DNA from: Saccharibacillus sp. CPCC 101409
Lineage (GTDB): Bacteria; Bacillota; Bacilli; Paenibacillales; Paenibacillaceae
Length of the DNA stretch: 64,000 nucleotides
Direction of reading: 5' to 3'
NCBI RefSeq assembly: GCF_030518235.1
Contig: NZ_JAULSA010000001.1
Span: forward strand, 124,001 to 188,000
This document shows positions 9,074 through 17,556 of this stretch, piece by piece. The translations under genes and the position numbers were made by a program. Numbering within the stretch: position 1 is the stretch's first letter; the number at the start of each line of letters is the position of its first letter. The notes beneath the pieces are model-generated. The model was not told the origin of the DNA, made no database searches, and worked only from the letters and a program-made list of their open reading frames with translations.

Positions 9074-9222
9074 AGGAGGGAAGAGCGGGGACAGGTAGCT
9101 GGAGTGTAGGGATTGGAGGATGGAGCTGGAGCATAGAGTTAAGCTATTTGTATGGAACTTGGCTCGGACAGTTAAGCGAAGCTCGCTCCACAGAGTCGAA
9201 ATAGCGGCGTACGCGCATTTTT

Positions 9223-9251
9223 TTGTTGGGAATATTTTTGTTGCGTATAAA
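9223..9251 (+). promoter_or_regulatory. Candidate sigma-A promoter
   Basis: TTGTTG, 17-bp spacer, TATAAA. Transcription would begin near 9258 and meet the terminator at 9301-9325, giving a transcript of under 70 nt unless read through. Confidence 0.4.
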
Positions 9252-9300
9252 AATAAACTTGACCGGTTTTGGGTGAATTCTAGCGTTCTTACCGGTTTGC

Positions 9301-9325
9301 AGCCGCCGCATTTCGGCGGCTTTTT
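9301..9325 (+). terminator. Rho-independent terminator
   Basis: Perfect 8-bp stem AGCCGCCG / CGGCGGCT, 5-nt loop, then TTTTT. It can end the monooxygenase operon or attenuate transcription into cutC. Confidence 0.8.
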
Positions 9326-9465
9326 CGTATGCATAAGTCCGTGTGCAATGGACAGAAAATGCTTGAAACGCCTCGGCCTGGCTTTTCAAGGCGTATGCGC
9401 TACAATAAGAAAAAGCGTGGGAACGCGGCGCTGCATACAACGGAAAAGAAAACGGAGGAATGATT

Positions 9466-10170
9466 ATGCTGCTTGAAGTGATTGCTTGCACGCCGGAAGA
9501 AGCGGCCGCGGCCGAGCGCGGCGGGGCAGACCGGATCGAATGGATCACCGATCCGTCGGTCGGCGGCGTTACGCCGGACTTGTCGCTGGCGGAACAAATG
9601 CGCCGCGCCGTATCGGTTCCGATCCGGGTCATGGTCCGGCCCCGGGGAGGCGGGTTCGTCTACGCCGAAGACGAACTGGAGCAGATGCGTCGCGATATCC
9701 GCCGCATCGCCGCCGCAGGCGGCCTGGACGTCGTGACCGGCGTGCTGACGCCGGAAGGGACGGTAGACCAGTCCGCGCTGGCGGGACTGCTGAACGCGGG
9801 CCCGGGGCTCGCGTTCACGTTTCACCGCGCGTTCGACGAGGCGGGAGACCTCCCGCGCGCGCTTGACGAGCTGTCCGTCCACCCGCAGGTGACGGACGTG
9901 CTGACCTCGGGCGGCGCGCCGGCCGCGCCCGAAGGAGCAGCCGTGCTCGCGGAGCTGCTGCGCCGCTCCGCCGGGCGCCCGCCGCGCATTCTCGCCGGCG
10001 CGGGCCTGACGGCGGAGAACCTGCGTCCGTTTCTGGACGCGGCAGGCGCGGACCGGATTCATATCGGGTCCGCAGCCCGGATCGGCGGCGCTTCGTCGGC
10101 GCCGATCGATCCCGCGCGGGTGCGCGAAATCCGCGGGATTATCGCGGATTGGTCTGCGGCGCGGCAGTAG
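9466..10170 (+). CDS. cutC: CutC-family copper homeostasis protein
   Basis: A 234-residue TIM-barrel protein. LLEVIACTPEEA at the start, ADRIEW, GGVTPDLSL and the VMVRPRGGGFVY block match CutC, followed by GVLTPEGTVD, FTFHRAFDEA and TSGGAPAAPEGA. I choose the second ATG (9466), seven bases after GGAGG; the ATG at 9460 sits directly on the ribosome binding site. Historically linked to copper tolerance, CutC's biochemical activity is still not settled. It appears monocistronic. Confidence 0.93.
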   Translation: MLLEVIACTPEEAAAAERGGADRIEWITDPSVGGVTPDLSLAEQMRRAVSVPIRVMVRPRGGGFVYAEDELEQMRRDIRRIAAAGGLDVVTGVLTPEGTVDQSALAGLLNAGPGLAFTFHRAFDEAGDLPRALDELSVHPQVTDVLTSGGAPAAPEGAAVLAELLRRSAGRPPRILAGAGLTAENLRPFLDAAGADRIHIGSAARIGGASSAPIDPARVREIRGIIADWSAARQ

Positions 10171-10609
10171 CGCCACGACGCGCCGCTCCCCGGCCGGCTC
10201 GCAAGCAGCCGGCCCCCGCATTTTCGCGCGTGTCGGGGGCGAAATGCCGCGCCGCTCGATCGGGGCGGCAGCGTGGTCGCGGATGGGTTCTGACGCCATC
10301 TTTGTTGGCGGTCCTGCTTATAACCAGCCCGCGTTCGCGGCTTCCGCAATCTTATATTCGATAACGCGGTTCGCAGCATCGGCCTCCATGCATTTCGTCG
10401 GTGCTTCGAACCCGCCGGCTGCTTCGTTCTTGCTGTCGCTTTTCAAGCAAATAACTGCCTCTGTACAACTATTTTCGTTGTACTGGCGCTTTTTGGCCAA
10501 ATAGCTTCGCACATACATTTATTTGTACCGCTTTCGACGTATAAGCCGGCTGCGGAGCGAATTAGTTGTATGAGCGCGGCTATTTTTGATTTTCGTTACT
10601 TCCGCGAGG

Positions 10610-10635
10610 AAATAACTGCATCCACGCAGTTATTT
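10610..10635. repeat. Perfect 10-bp hairpin AAATAACTGC/GCAGTTATTT
   Basis: AAATAACTGC (10610-10619) and GCAGTTATTT (10626-10635) enclose a 6-nt loop. The same decamer recurs near 10448, next to a second hairpin GTACAAC/GTTGTAC. No U-tract, so not a standard terminator; it may be a small interspersed palindrome. Confidence 0.6.
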
Positions 10636-10692
10636 GCGCAAACCGTAGGAAAAAGCGCTGTCTGCTTCGGCCTCAGGTTTCCAATTTTCCTA

Positions 10693-11036
10693 GGGCGTGT
10701 ACGTAAACTCCGAAGGAAGCAGATTTGGCTGAATTTTCGTTCGATGCGACTTGTCTCAAATCGATGTTTGGTTTCGTCCGTTTGAATCGCACCTAAACCG
10801 TGTGCCATTCAAACGAACAAAAGCCTACTATAGGAGTGAGACAAGCGACTGTGCAAAGAACTTTTCCGAAGGCGTGCCGGGGGCGCGTCAAGGGAACGTG
10901 ACGCGGCCGTTGAATGAAGCGTATACGCTTTAGGTACGGTTCATTCGCTGAATGAAGCGTATACGCTTTAGGTACGGTTCATTAGAGGGCGAAAAGGCAG
11001 ATGAAGATGCGCTTCAGTGAGTTTGCGTACACGCCC
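10693..11036. mobile_element. MITE-like element, long copy (344 bp), flanked by TA
   Basis: Terminal inverted repeats GGGCGTGTACGTAAACTC (10693-10710) and GAGTTTGCGTACACGCCC (11019-11036) match at 17 of 18 positions, and each end abuts TA. Inside the left end, CTCCGAAGGAAGCAG and the following bases match the short copy at 31826-31985; so do internal and right-end segments. Compared with that copy it carries two extra stretches: an imperfect palindrome (about 10744-10855) and a tandem duplication (about 10912-10984). No transposase is encoded, so it would need one in trans. Confidence 0.8.
10912..10984 (+). repeat. Tandem duplication inside the long MITE copy
   Basis: Two near-identical units of about 37 bp, each containing GAATGAAGCGTATACGCT followed by TTAGGTACGGTTCATT. 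AGCGTATACGCT is itself palindromic. Absent from the short MITE copy. Confidence 0.75.
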
Positions 11037-11213
11037 TATTCCGAATCCCCGGTTCTCGATTCAGGCTTGCCCGTCTCTTCGTCTCGGCCCCCTTTTTCCA
11101 AAAAACGCTTGCAATCTCTTTCCTCGTTCTGCTATATTAGTGACCTTCTCTTTTTTCTCACCTTGTCTGAAGTGGACGTTCACCGTCGACACAAAGCTTA
11201 TCGGAGGTGTAAG

Positions 11214-12014
11214 ATGATTTCTTTCAGGAGCAGTACCCGGCTTTATTTTGTGCTGGCCGCCAAAGGCTACGCGCGCAACATTCAGTACAGAGGCTCGCAT
11301 CTGCTGCATAATTTCGCGAGCGCCACGTTCGGCTATCTGTACGCCTGCATCTGGATCGGGCTGGGCCGCGACTATTCGCTCGGCGAATACGGCACGCTCG
11401 GGATGATGCAGTACATCACATTCACCCAGATGTCGCTGTGGGTATCGAGCTTTATGACGAATGGACTCGGCATTCCGCAGTCGGTCCGCACCGGGCAGAT
11501 CGCGCTCGATCTGATGCGGCCGGTCCACTTGTTCGCGCAGCTGATGGCGAGGGAATGGGGGCAGATCGCGTATCAGTTTTTCTACAAATCGGTCCCTATC
11601 TATCTCGTTATGCTGCTTGCGCTCGGCATGCTGCCGGCCCACGGAGGCAGGACGCTGCCGCTGGCGCTGCTCGCCCTGGCGGGCGCGGCGTATCTGTCGA
11701 TCTGCATCAATTATCTGATCGGCGTCAGCTCGCTGTGGACGACCGAATCGTCCTGGCTGTACTGGGGCAATCAGGCGCTGATGAATCTGCTCGCCGGATT
11801 CTTTATCCCGATCCAGTGGCTGCCGCTCTGGCTTCAGCAGATCGCGTGGGCGTCTCCTTATCCGTTTATGCTCTATGTTCCGACGCAGCTGTACCTGGGC
11901 AAAGCAAATCCCGTTCTGCTGCTCGGCACGCTGGCCTGGGGGCTTGCGCTGACCGGACTGTGCCTGCTGGCGACGCGCGTGGTGCGGCGCAGGGTGGAGG
12001 TGCAGGGCGGATGA
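11214..12014 (+). CDS. ABC-2 family transporter permease (first of pair)
   Basis: A 266-residue polytopic membrane protein with about six hydrophobic segments. The N-terminal FVLAAKGYARNIQYRGSHL amphipathic stretch precedes helix 1 and the sequence resembles the ABC-2 permeases that occur in pairs beside an ATPase (DUF990-type neighbours). ATG 11214 has CGGAGGTG upstream; longer in-frame starts run back into the MITE and are rejected. Its TGA overlaps the next gene's ATG. Together with the next two genes it should form an exporter; substrate unknown. Confidence 0.85.
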   Translation: MISFRSSTRLYFVLAAKGYARNIQYRGSHLLHNFASATFGYLYACIWIGLGRDYSLGEYGTLGMMQYITFTQMSLWVSSFMTNGLGIPQSVRTGQIALDLMRPVHLFAQLMAREWGQIAYQFFYKSVPIYLVMLLALGMLPAHGGRTLPLALLALAGAAYLSICINYLIGVSSLWTTESSWLYWGNQALMNLLAGFFIPIQWLPLWLQQIAWASPYPFMLYVPTQLYLGKANPVLLLGTLAWGLALTGLCLLATRVVRRRVEVQGG

Positions 12015-12970
12015 GCGAAGAAACGAAACGGAACGCGAACGGCGAAGCAGGTTTGAGTATTTGGGAAAAGGAAGAGAACGTCGGCGCAAACCGAGGAACG
12101 GGCGGCTGCGGAGGTTCGTTCGCGAGTTCGAGCCCGAATCCAAGCGGCGGAAACCGCCGCAGCCGCAGCGAAGCGGTTCGCCGATACATAGCGCTCTATC
12201 TGCTGCTGATCCGCACCAGCATCCGCAGCCGGATGCAGTACCGCTTCAACTTCGTGCTGGGTACGCTGCTGGCGGCGGTGATCCAGCTGTCCGAATTCCT
12301 CATGGTGGCGATCGTGCTGGCCAAGTTCGGCGCGGTGCAGGGCTGGAGCGTGCACGAAGTCGGCTATTTGTTCGCGGTGATGACTTTTTCCAAAACGCTG
12401 TACCGCACATTCGCCGACGAAGTGCATCATCTGGAGAATTACCTGGTCGAAGGCTCGCTGGACCAACTGCTGACCCGGCCGCTGCCGGTGCTGTTGACCC
12501 TGCTGCCGCGCGGATTCAAGATCATGTTCGGCGAGGTGATCCAGGGCAGCGCGATTATGGTCTGGGCGCTCGGCGAGATGCTGCGCAGCGGCCGGGTGAC
12601 GTGGACGGCGATTCCGCAAACGCTGCTCGCGATTGTCATCGGCGGCGTGCTGCTGTTTGCGATCGGGCTGGCGACGGCGACATGCGGATTCTGGACGACG
12701 CGGATCTCCATGCTGCAAAACATGACCGAAGACGCGGCGCAAACCGCGGCCCGCTACCCGATGACGCTGTATCCGAACTGGCTGTCGGGCCTGCTGTTTA
12801 CGGCGATTCCCGTCGGATTGGTGAACTATGTGCCGGCGCTGTACATTTTGCGGGGAGAGCTGGGGCCGTGGGTATTCGGGCTGACGGCTTCGGCCGCGGC
12901 CTGCGCCCTGCTGCTGTCGCTGTGGTTCTGGCGGTTCGGACTGAGCCGATACCAGAGTGCGGGAAGCTGA
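12011..12970 (+). CDS. ABC-2 family transporter permease (second of pair)
   Basis: A 319-residue membrane protein. The first 55 residues are hydrophilic and Gly/Asn/Ser-rich; the membrane domain begins around YIALYLLLIRTSIRSRMQYR and holds about six helices. The FADEVHHLENYLVEGSLDQLLTRPLP segment is characteristic of ABC-2 permeases of the DUF990 type. ATG 12011 overlaps the preceding stop (ATGA), implying coupled translation. The hydrophilic tail resembles the low-complexity tails on other proteins in this window. Confidence 0.85.
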   Translation: MSEETKRNANGEAGLSIWEKEENVGANRGTGGCGGSFASSSPNPSGGNRRSRSEAVRRYIALYLLLIRTSIRSRMQYRFNFVLGTLLAAVIQLSEFLMVAIVLAKFGAVQGWSVHEVGYLFAVMTFSKTLYRTFADEVHHLENYLVEGSLDQLLTRPLPVLLTLLPRGFKIMFGEVIQGSAIMVWALGEMLRSGRVTWTAIPQTLLAIVIGGVLLFAIGLATATCGFWTTRISMLQNMTEDAAQTAARYPMTLYPNWLSGLLFTAIPVGLVNYVPALYILRGELGPWVFGLTASAAACALLLSLWFWRFGLSRYQSAGS

Positions 12971-12983
12971 GAGGAGGAGAATC

Positions 12984-14072
12984 ATGCAAACGCAACACGC
13001 GGTACGGTCGGCCGGGGAGCCGGCGATCGAAGCGGTCGACTTGTGTAAAAGCTTCAAAACGCCGGTAGCGGCGAAAGGAAAGTTTGCGGGGATGCGTTCG
13101 ATGTTCAGCCGGGAATATACGGTCAAGGAAGCGGTGCGAGGTATCGATTTTACGGTGGAAAAAGGAGAATTCGTCGGTTATATCGGCCCCAACGGAGCCG
13201 GCAAATCGACGACCATCAAAATGCTGACCGGCATTCTGCATCCCTCGTCGGGCGGCGTCCGGCTGGCGGGTATCGATCCGCACGCCGACCGGAAGCGCTG
13301 CGCTTCGCGGATCGGCGTGGTATTCGGCCAGCGCAGCCAGCTCTGGTGGGACCTGCCGGTGCGCGATTCGTACGAGATCCTGGCGCAGATGTACGGCGTG
13401 AGCGAAGCGGATAAAGTCAGGCGGCTCGGCGAATTCGCCGAGCTGCTGGACCTGAACGAATTCTGGGACACTCCGGTGCGCAAGCTGTCGCTGGGCCAGC
13501 GGATGCGCGCCGATATCGCGGCGGCGATGCTGCACGACCCGGAGCTGCTGTTCCTGGACGAGCCGACGATCGGGCTGGACGTGAACGCCAAGCGCAATAT
13601 CCGCGGCTTCCTCAAAGTGCTGAACGAACAGTTCGGCAAAACGATCCTGCTCACCACCCACGATATGGACGATATCGAGCAGCTCTGCCGCCGCGTGATG
13701 GTGATCGGCGGCGGCCGGCTGACCTACGACGGCACGATCGAAGGACTGCGGCGGGAAATCGGGCTGCCGACGGAGATCAAAGTGACGTATCGGGGCGGGT
13801 ACGAAGTGCCGGACGCGCGGCGCGAAGAAGAAACGCGCCGGCCGTCCGAGGCCGGCATTCCGGTCGGGCGGCGCGCCGGCTCGACGTCTTCCGAAGAAGC
13901 GCCGCCGATGCGCGTCTTGACGCGCGGCGAGCGGACCCTGACCGTCGAGGTCAACCGGCAGGAGACGCGTACCATGGACGTGCTGCGCGAACTCGGCCGG
14001 TGGGGCGAGATCGACGACGTGGAAATGCGGGAGCCGGATTTTGAAGAAGTGATTAGGCGGATTTACGGTTAG
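12984..14072 (+). CDS. ABC transporter ATP-binding protein (ABC-2 exporter)
   Basis: A 362-residue ATPase partner of the two preceding permeases. Walker A is GPNGAGKST, the signature is LSLGQRMRADIAAAM, Walker B is LLFLDEP followed by TIGLDV, and the H-loop His lies in LLTTHDMDD. The NatA/CcmA-like nucleotide-binding domain is followed by an accessory C-terminal domain interrupted by a charged low-complexity stretch (about residues 270-310). AGGAGG lies upstream of ATG 12984. A 7-bp tandem repeat begins at its stop codon. Confidence 0.92.
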   Translation: MQTQHAVRSAGEPAIEAVDLCKSFKTPVAAKGKFAGMRSMFSREYTVKEAVRGIDFTVEKGEFVGYIGPNGAGKSTTIKMLTGILHPSSGGVRLAGIDPHADRKRCASRIGVVFGQRSQLWWDLPVRDSYEILAQMYGVSEADKVRRLGEFAELLDLNEFWDTPVRKLSLGQRMRADIAAAMLHDPELLFLDEPTIGLDVNAKRNIRGFLKVLNEQFGKTILLTTHDMDDIEQLCRRVMVIGGGRLTYDGTIEGLRREIGLPTEIKVTYRGGYEVPDARREEETRRPSEAGIPVGRRAGSTSSEEAPPMRVLTRGERTLTVEVNRQETRTMDVLRELGRWGEIDDVEMREPDFEEVIRRIYG

Positions 14073-14121
14073 AAGCGAGAAGCGAGAAGCGAGAAGCGAG
14101 AAGCGAGAAGCGAGAAGCGAG
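14071..14121 (+). repeat. 7-bp tandem repeat AGAAGCG, seven perfect copies
   Basis: AGAAGCG is repeated seven times (14071-14119) plus two bases. The first copy overlaps the TAG stop of the ABC ATPase gene. Slippage here would not alter the protein but would change the 3' untranslated region. Confidence 0.95.
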
Positions 14122-14461
14122 TGGCGGGGAGCGGAAAGAAGGAAGTGGGAGCGTCAAAGAAATGCGACAATCCACTTTATTTATGGGATTGGCGTTTTTT
14201 TCAAATCATGAAGTGCAAAAATCCACTTTATTTGCCGGAAATGACCTGAAAAGGCGGGAATCCGGCGTATAGAGTGGATTTTTGCGATTTATTCGACTTT
14301 TAAGCCTTGCCAACGCCGAATAAAGTGGATATTTGCAGTTTAGTTTAGCATAAGGCTTGGGGCCCGATATGGCTGGGCCGGTCGGCGCGCGGGTCGGGCT
14401 GCACGATACGCAGATAGGTTCAGTCGCTTTACGGTCTTTCGCTCGCTGCCGATTTCTTTCT
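14073..14461. other. Intergenic region with simple and interspersed repeats
   Basis: No gene. It contains the heptamer array and, further right, four copies of a TCCACTTTATT-type motif. Nothing convincing is seen after 14345. Confidence 0.6.
14164..14337. repeat. Four-copy interspersed motif (TGCAAAAATCCACTTTATT), two per orientation
   Basis: Forward copies lie at about 14164-14183 and 14214-14233, inverted copies at about 14271-14286 and 14319-14337. The second and third can pair over 13 bp (GCAAAAATCCACT with its complement). The arrangement could fold into a large cruciform. Confidence 0.75.
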
Positions 14462-14881
14462 TTACGACAGCAGCACATCCAGCGCCCGGCTGTACTTCTC
14501 TACCCGCTGACGGTCTTCTTCCGAAGATTCCTTGATCCGCGTCAGATCCATATTGTCCTGCAGATCGAGAATCTTGACGCGAGCCGCAAGCCGGTGGCCT
14601 TTGATGCGCAGGATGAACGCTTCGTAGGTCTCGCTTTCGCGGCGCGACAAACGGTCGACGGCTTCGACGATCTCGTCGGAGAAGCCTTCGCGGCGCAGGT
14701 CGTCCAGCGTCAGGTCGCTGTCTTCGACCGTATCGTGCAGCGCGGCGACGATCTGCTCGTCCTCGGTCAGCGCGCGCAGCATCAGGCGAAACGGATGAAA
14801 AATGTAAGGCTGGCCGCCTTTGTCGGTCTGCCCTTCGTGGCAGCGGGCGGCGATGGTGATGGCTTTGGTGAGCATGGACAT
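14462..14881 (-). CDS. HD-domain hydrolase, small alarmone hydrolase-like
   Basis: A 139-residue single HD domain. H14 in ARCHEGQTDKGG, the H29-P pair in YIFHPFRL, the H49-D50 signature in VAALHDTVEDSD and a later D in LDLQDNMDLTRI match the metal-binding pattern of MESH1/RelA-SpoT hydrolase domains. It has no synthetase domain. It may therefore hydrolyse (p)ppGpp or a related nucleotide. ATG 14881 has AGGAGGG seven bases upstream. It appears monocistronic. Confidence 0.85.
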   Translation of the reverse strand: MSMLTKAITIAARCHEGQTDKGGQPYIFHPFRLMLRALTEDEQIVAALHDTVEDSDLTLDDLRREGFSDEIVEAVDRLSRRESETYEAFILRIKGHRLAARVKILDLQDNMDLTRIKESSEEDRQRVEKYSRALDVLLS

Positions 14882-15080
14882 CTTAATCCCTCCTGGTCGG
14901 GCGATTTCGGGAGGACCGTCGCAGAGGCCGGTCCTCGAACCCGGTTTCTATAAAAGCATTACCCGCGCGGCCGCGACCGTTACACAGGCGGAGAAGCCGC
15001 TTCGGTTCAAATCCGGCGGATCGGAGCGTCCGTCCGCAACTCCTGATAGATCGGCCCGACACTTGGACAGGAAAACAATA

Positions 15081-15112
15081 AACCGCCCTCCGTAATGGAA
15101 GGCGGTTCTTTT
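15081..15112. terminator. Bidirectional terminator-like hairpin
   Basis: AACCGCC (15081-15087) pairs with GGCGGTT (15101-15107), with further inner pairing; CTTTT follows on the plus strand and TATTGTTTT on the minus strand. It likely terminates the aldo/keto reductase transcript on the minus strand. Confidence 0.65.
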
Positions 15113-15153
15113 CGTAGAACTTGGCGGCAAATTCTCAAGCTGCAAAGTCCGGC

Positions 15154-15984
15154 TTAGAAATTGAAGTTGTCCGGGTCCGGGCCGGTGCGCTCGTTCTTGT
15201 TCAGCGCTTCGAGGCTCGAAATTTCTTCCGGCGTCAGCGTAAAGTCGAAGATATCGGCGTTCTCGATCACGCGGCTTTCTTTGACGGAGCGGGTCAGCAC
15301 GACCACGCCTTTGTCGAGCACCCAGCGGAGCTGGATCTGCGCCGGGGACTTGCCGTATTTGTCGGCCAGGGAAGTGAGCGCTTCGTTGTCGAACAAACGG
15401 CCCTGGGCGAGCGGGGACCAGGCTTCGACCTGGATGCCTTTTTTCGCGCAGTAGTCGATCAGTTCGCTCTGGGTCAGCAGCGGGTGGAATTCCACCTGGT
15501 TGACCGCCGGCACGACTTCCGCGTCTTCGAGCAGATCGTCGAGGTGGTGCGGCTGGAAGTTGCTGACGCCGATCGAACGGATGCGTCCGTCTTTGTACAG
15601 CTTTTCCATCGCGCGCCAGGTGTCTTTGTATTTGCCTTTAACCGGCCAGTGGATGAGGTAGAGATCGAGCACGTCGAGACCCAGCTTCTGCATCGTCGCG
15701 TCGAACGCGGCCAGCGTCGATTCGTAGCCCTGATCGCCGTTCCACACTTTGGACGTGATGAAGAGGTCGTCGCGGTTGACGCCGGATTCGCGGATCGCTT
15801 CGCCGACACTTTTCTCGTTCTTGTACGCGGCAGCCGTATCGACGCCGATATAACCGGCTTTAAGCGCGGCTTTGACGGAATCTTTCGCTTCTTCGCCGTC
15901 TTTTACCTGCCATACGCCCAGACCGAACCAGGGCATTTCCACGCCGTTGTTCAGTTTTACTTTTGCAGTCAAGCTCGTAGTCAT
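15154..15984 (-). CDS. Aldo/keto reductase (YvgN-like)
   Basis: A 276-residue NADPH-dependent carbonyl reductase of the AKR5 type. The catalytic tetrad is visible: D49 and Y54 in VDTAAAYKNE, K79 in ITSKVW, H112 in YLIHWP. GVSNFQPHHL and PLAQGRLF are further family blocks. Length and sequence resemble B. subtilis YvgN (glyoxal/methylglyoxal reductase), so aldehyde detoxification is likely. ATG 15984 is preceded by AGGAGG; a longer start at 16044 has no site. Confidence 0.93.
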   Translation of the reverse strand: MTTSLTAKVKLNNGVEMPWFGLGVWQVKDGEEAKDSVKAALKAGYIGVDTAAAYKNEKSVGEAIRESGVNRDDLFITSKVWNGDQGYESTLAAFDATMQKLGLDVLDLYLIHWPVKGKYKDTWRAMEKLYKDGRIRSIGVSNFQPHHLDDLLEDAEVVPAVNQVEFHPLLTQSELIDYCAKKGIQVEAWSPLAQGRLFDNEALTSLADKYGKSPAQIQLRWVLDKGVVVLTRSVKESRVIENADIFDFTLTPEEISSLEALNKNERTGPDPDNFNF

Positions 15985-16224
15985 CGAAAAATTCCTCCCT
16001 ATTCTTGAACATTCGGGCGGATGCCGCAGCGCGGCCCGCCGCACAGTTACTTATTATAACAAACCTGTTTACCGAACGCACATGGCACTGCCAGGCGTAT
16101 CCATCTATTAACATACCCGTTGAACAAAGGTTCAATCCGTTTCGGCAAAAAGAACCGCAGGAGGTCGGTCGATCGGCGAAAGGCTCGGCCGAGAAAGCCG
16201 GCGGCGCTGGAACCTCCTGCCGCT

Positions 16225-17556
16225 TTATCGGCCGTTCTCCGGTTTGCGATACGGCACGCGCAGCAGCGCCAGCAGGCCGAGCACCGCCATGACGACCAGC
16301 GAGAGCAGCGCGGCGCGGCTGGCGGCCGTGCCGTAATCGGCCAACACCCAGGTAACGGTGCCGTAGACCAGCGGGCCGACTACGGACGACAGCTTGCCGG
16401 AAAAAGCGAACAGTCCGAAGAACTGGCCTCTTTTTTCCGGGGGAGACAGTTCGACGATCATCGTGCGCGACGTGACCCACAGCGAGCCCATCGCGACTCC
16501 GTAGAGGCAGGCGGCGATCCAGAATACGGCGTCCGTAAACGCGGAAGCGGCCAGGACCAGCGCGGCGATCAGCACAAAGGCGACGAGGGCCGAAGCGTTC
16601 TTGCTGCCGATCCTGCGGTTGATATAGCCGAACGCGAACGAGCCGATAATCGCCCAGACCGTCGCCACCAGGTACAGCAGGATAAACTGGCCGGTGCTGA
16701 AGCCCATCACCGCCGTGGCGTAGACGCTCATCATGGCGATCGCGGTGGCGACGGCGTCGTTGAAGAAGAAGTAAGCGATCATAAAAGTAAAGATGGCGCG
16801 GTACTTTTTCGCTTCGCGGAATGTCCGATAAATCTCGCGGTAGCCGCTCCAAAAGGAAGCTTTCGCGTTCGTTCCGGGAGCGGGCACGGCGGGCTTTTCG
16901 CGGTAAAACAGCACGATCGGCAGGGTGAACAGCAGGTACAGCGCGGCCGTCAGCACGAACGCCAGCGGATAATCGCCGCCCGCGACCACATAAACGACGA
17001 GCCCCATCAGCGTGCCGACGTAGCCGACCGCGACGCCGAAGCCCGAGACGAGCGGCACGTCCGGACCGGAGGCGAGATCGGGCAGCATATTGTCGTAGAA
17101 CAGCTGGCCGGAATTATAGAAGAATTTGGCCGCGGTGAAGAAGACCAGCACAAGCAGCACGGACAGCGGCAGCCCCAGCCCCGACACGGGCGCCCCGACC
17201 GGCGAGTAAGCGGCGAAGCCCATCAGAAACGTGCAGGCGATCGAAGCGAACGCGAACGGAATAAGAAATGCTTTTTTGCGGCCGGTGCGGTCCATCCAGA
17301 CCCCGAGCAGGGGCGTGAACAGCACGAGCAGCAGGCCGGACAAGGCGTTGGCGTAGCTGATAAACGTGCTGGCGAGCTGGTCCATCCGGGCGTCGCCGCC
17401 GAGCGCTTCCCGCAGGTAAAGCGGAAAAAAGATCGTGACGATGTTGGAAGAAAAAATCGTGTTGGCGAAATCGTAAAGCGCCCAGCACAGGACGGGCAGC
17501 GATAAAAGCAGGCCGGCCCGGCGGCGAGGCGGTTTGGAAGCGGAAAGGTTCGGCAT
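16225..17556 (-). CDS. UMF1 (Atg22-like) MFS transporter
   Basis: A 443-residue membrane protein with about twelve helices. The first helix contains CWALYDFANTIFSSNIVTIFFPLYL, a signature of the UMF1/Atg22-like branch of the major facilitator superfamily; GVWMDRTGRKK is the MFS loop 2-3 motif and a related motif lies in the second half. Yeast Atg22 exports amino acids from the vacuole; bacterial members have no assigned substrate. AGGGG lies upstream of ATG 17556. Transcribed alone. Confidence 0.88.
   Translation of the reverse strand: MPNLSASKPPRRRAGLLLSLPVLCWALYDFANTIFSSNIVTIFFPLYLREALGGDARMDQLASTFISYANALSGLLLVLFTPLLGVWMDRTGRKKAFLIPFAFASIACTFLMGFAAYSPVGAPVSGLGLPLSVLLVLVFFTAAKFFYNSGQLFYDNMLPDLASGPDVPLVSGFGVAVGYVGTLMGLVVYVVAGGDYPLAFVLTAALYLLFTLPIVLFYREKPAVPAPGTNAKASFWSGYREIYRTFREAKKYRAIFTFMIAYFFFNDAVATAIAMMSVYATAVMGFSTGQFILLYLVATVWAIIGSFAFGYINRRIGSKNASALVAFVLIAALVLAASAFTDAVFWIAACLYGVAMGSLWVTSRTMIVELSPPEKRGQFFGLFAFSGKLSSVVGPLVYGTVTWVLADYGTAASRAALLSLVVMAVLGLLALLRVPYRKPENGR

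Larger units (their letters stand above)
9074..9465. other. Intergenic region upstream of cutC
   Basis: No gene of its own. It holds a candidate promoter (9223-9251), a terminator (9301-9325), and a possible cutC -10 TACAAT at 9401-9406 with a poor -35. Confidence 0.5.
10171..11213. other. Repeat-rich intergenic region
   Basis: About 1 kb without a credible gene. It contains a hairpin after cutC (10192-10214, perfect 8-bp stem, no U-tract), two short hairpins built around AAATAACTGC (10447-10635), and a 344-bp MITE-like element (10693-11036). The last 180 bp lead into the ABC-2 operon. Confidence 0.7.

Noticed and set aside
10192-10214. Hairpin after cutC as terminator
   Set aside because: Perfect 8-bp stem but no U-tract follows.
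14071-14121. Possible CRISPR array
   Set aside because: The unit is 7 bp without spacers; no cas genes are near.
14990-15030. GGTTCAAATCC resembling a tRNA T-arm
   Set aside because: No acceptor, D-arm or anticodon arm can be formed around it.
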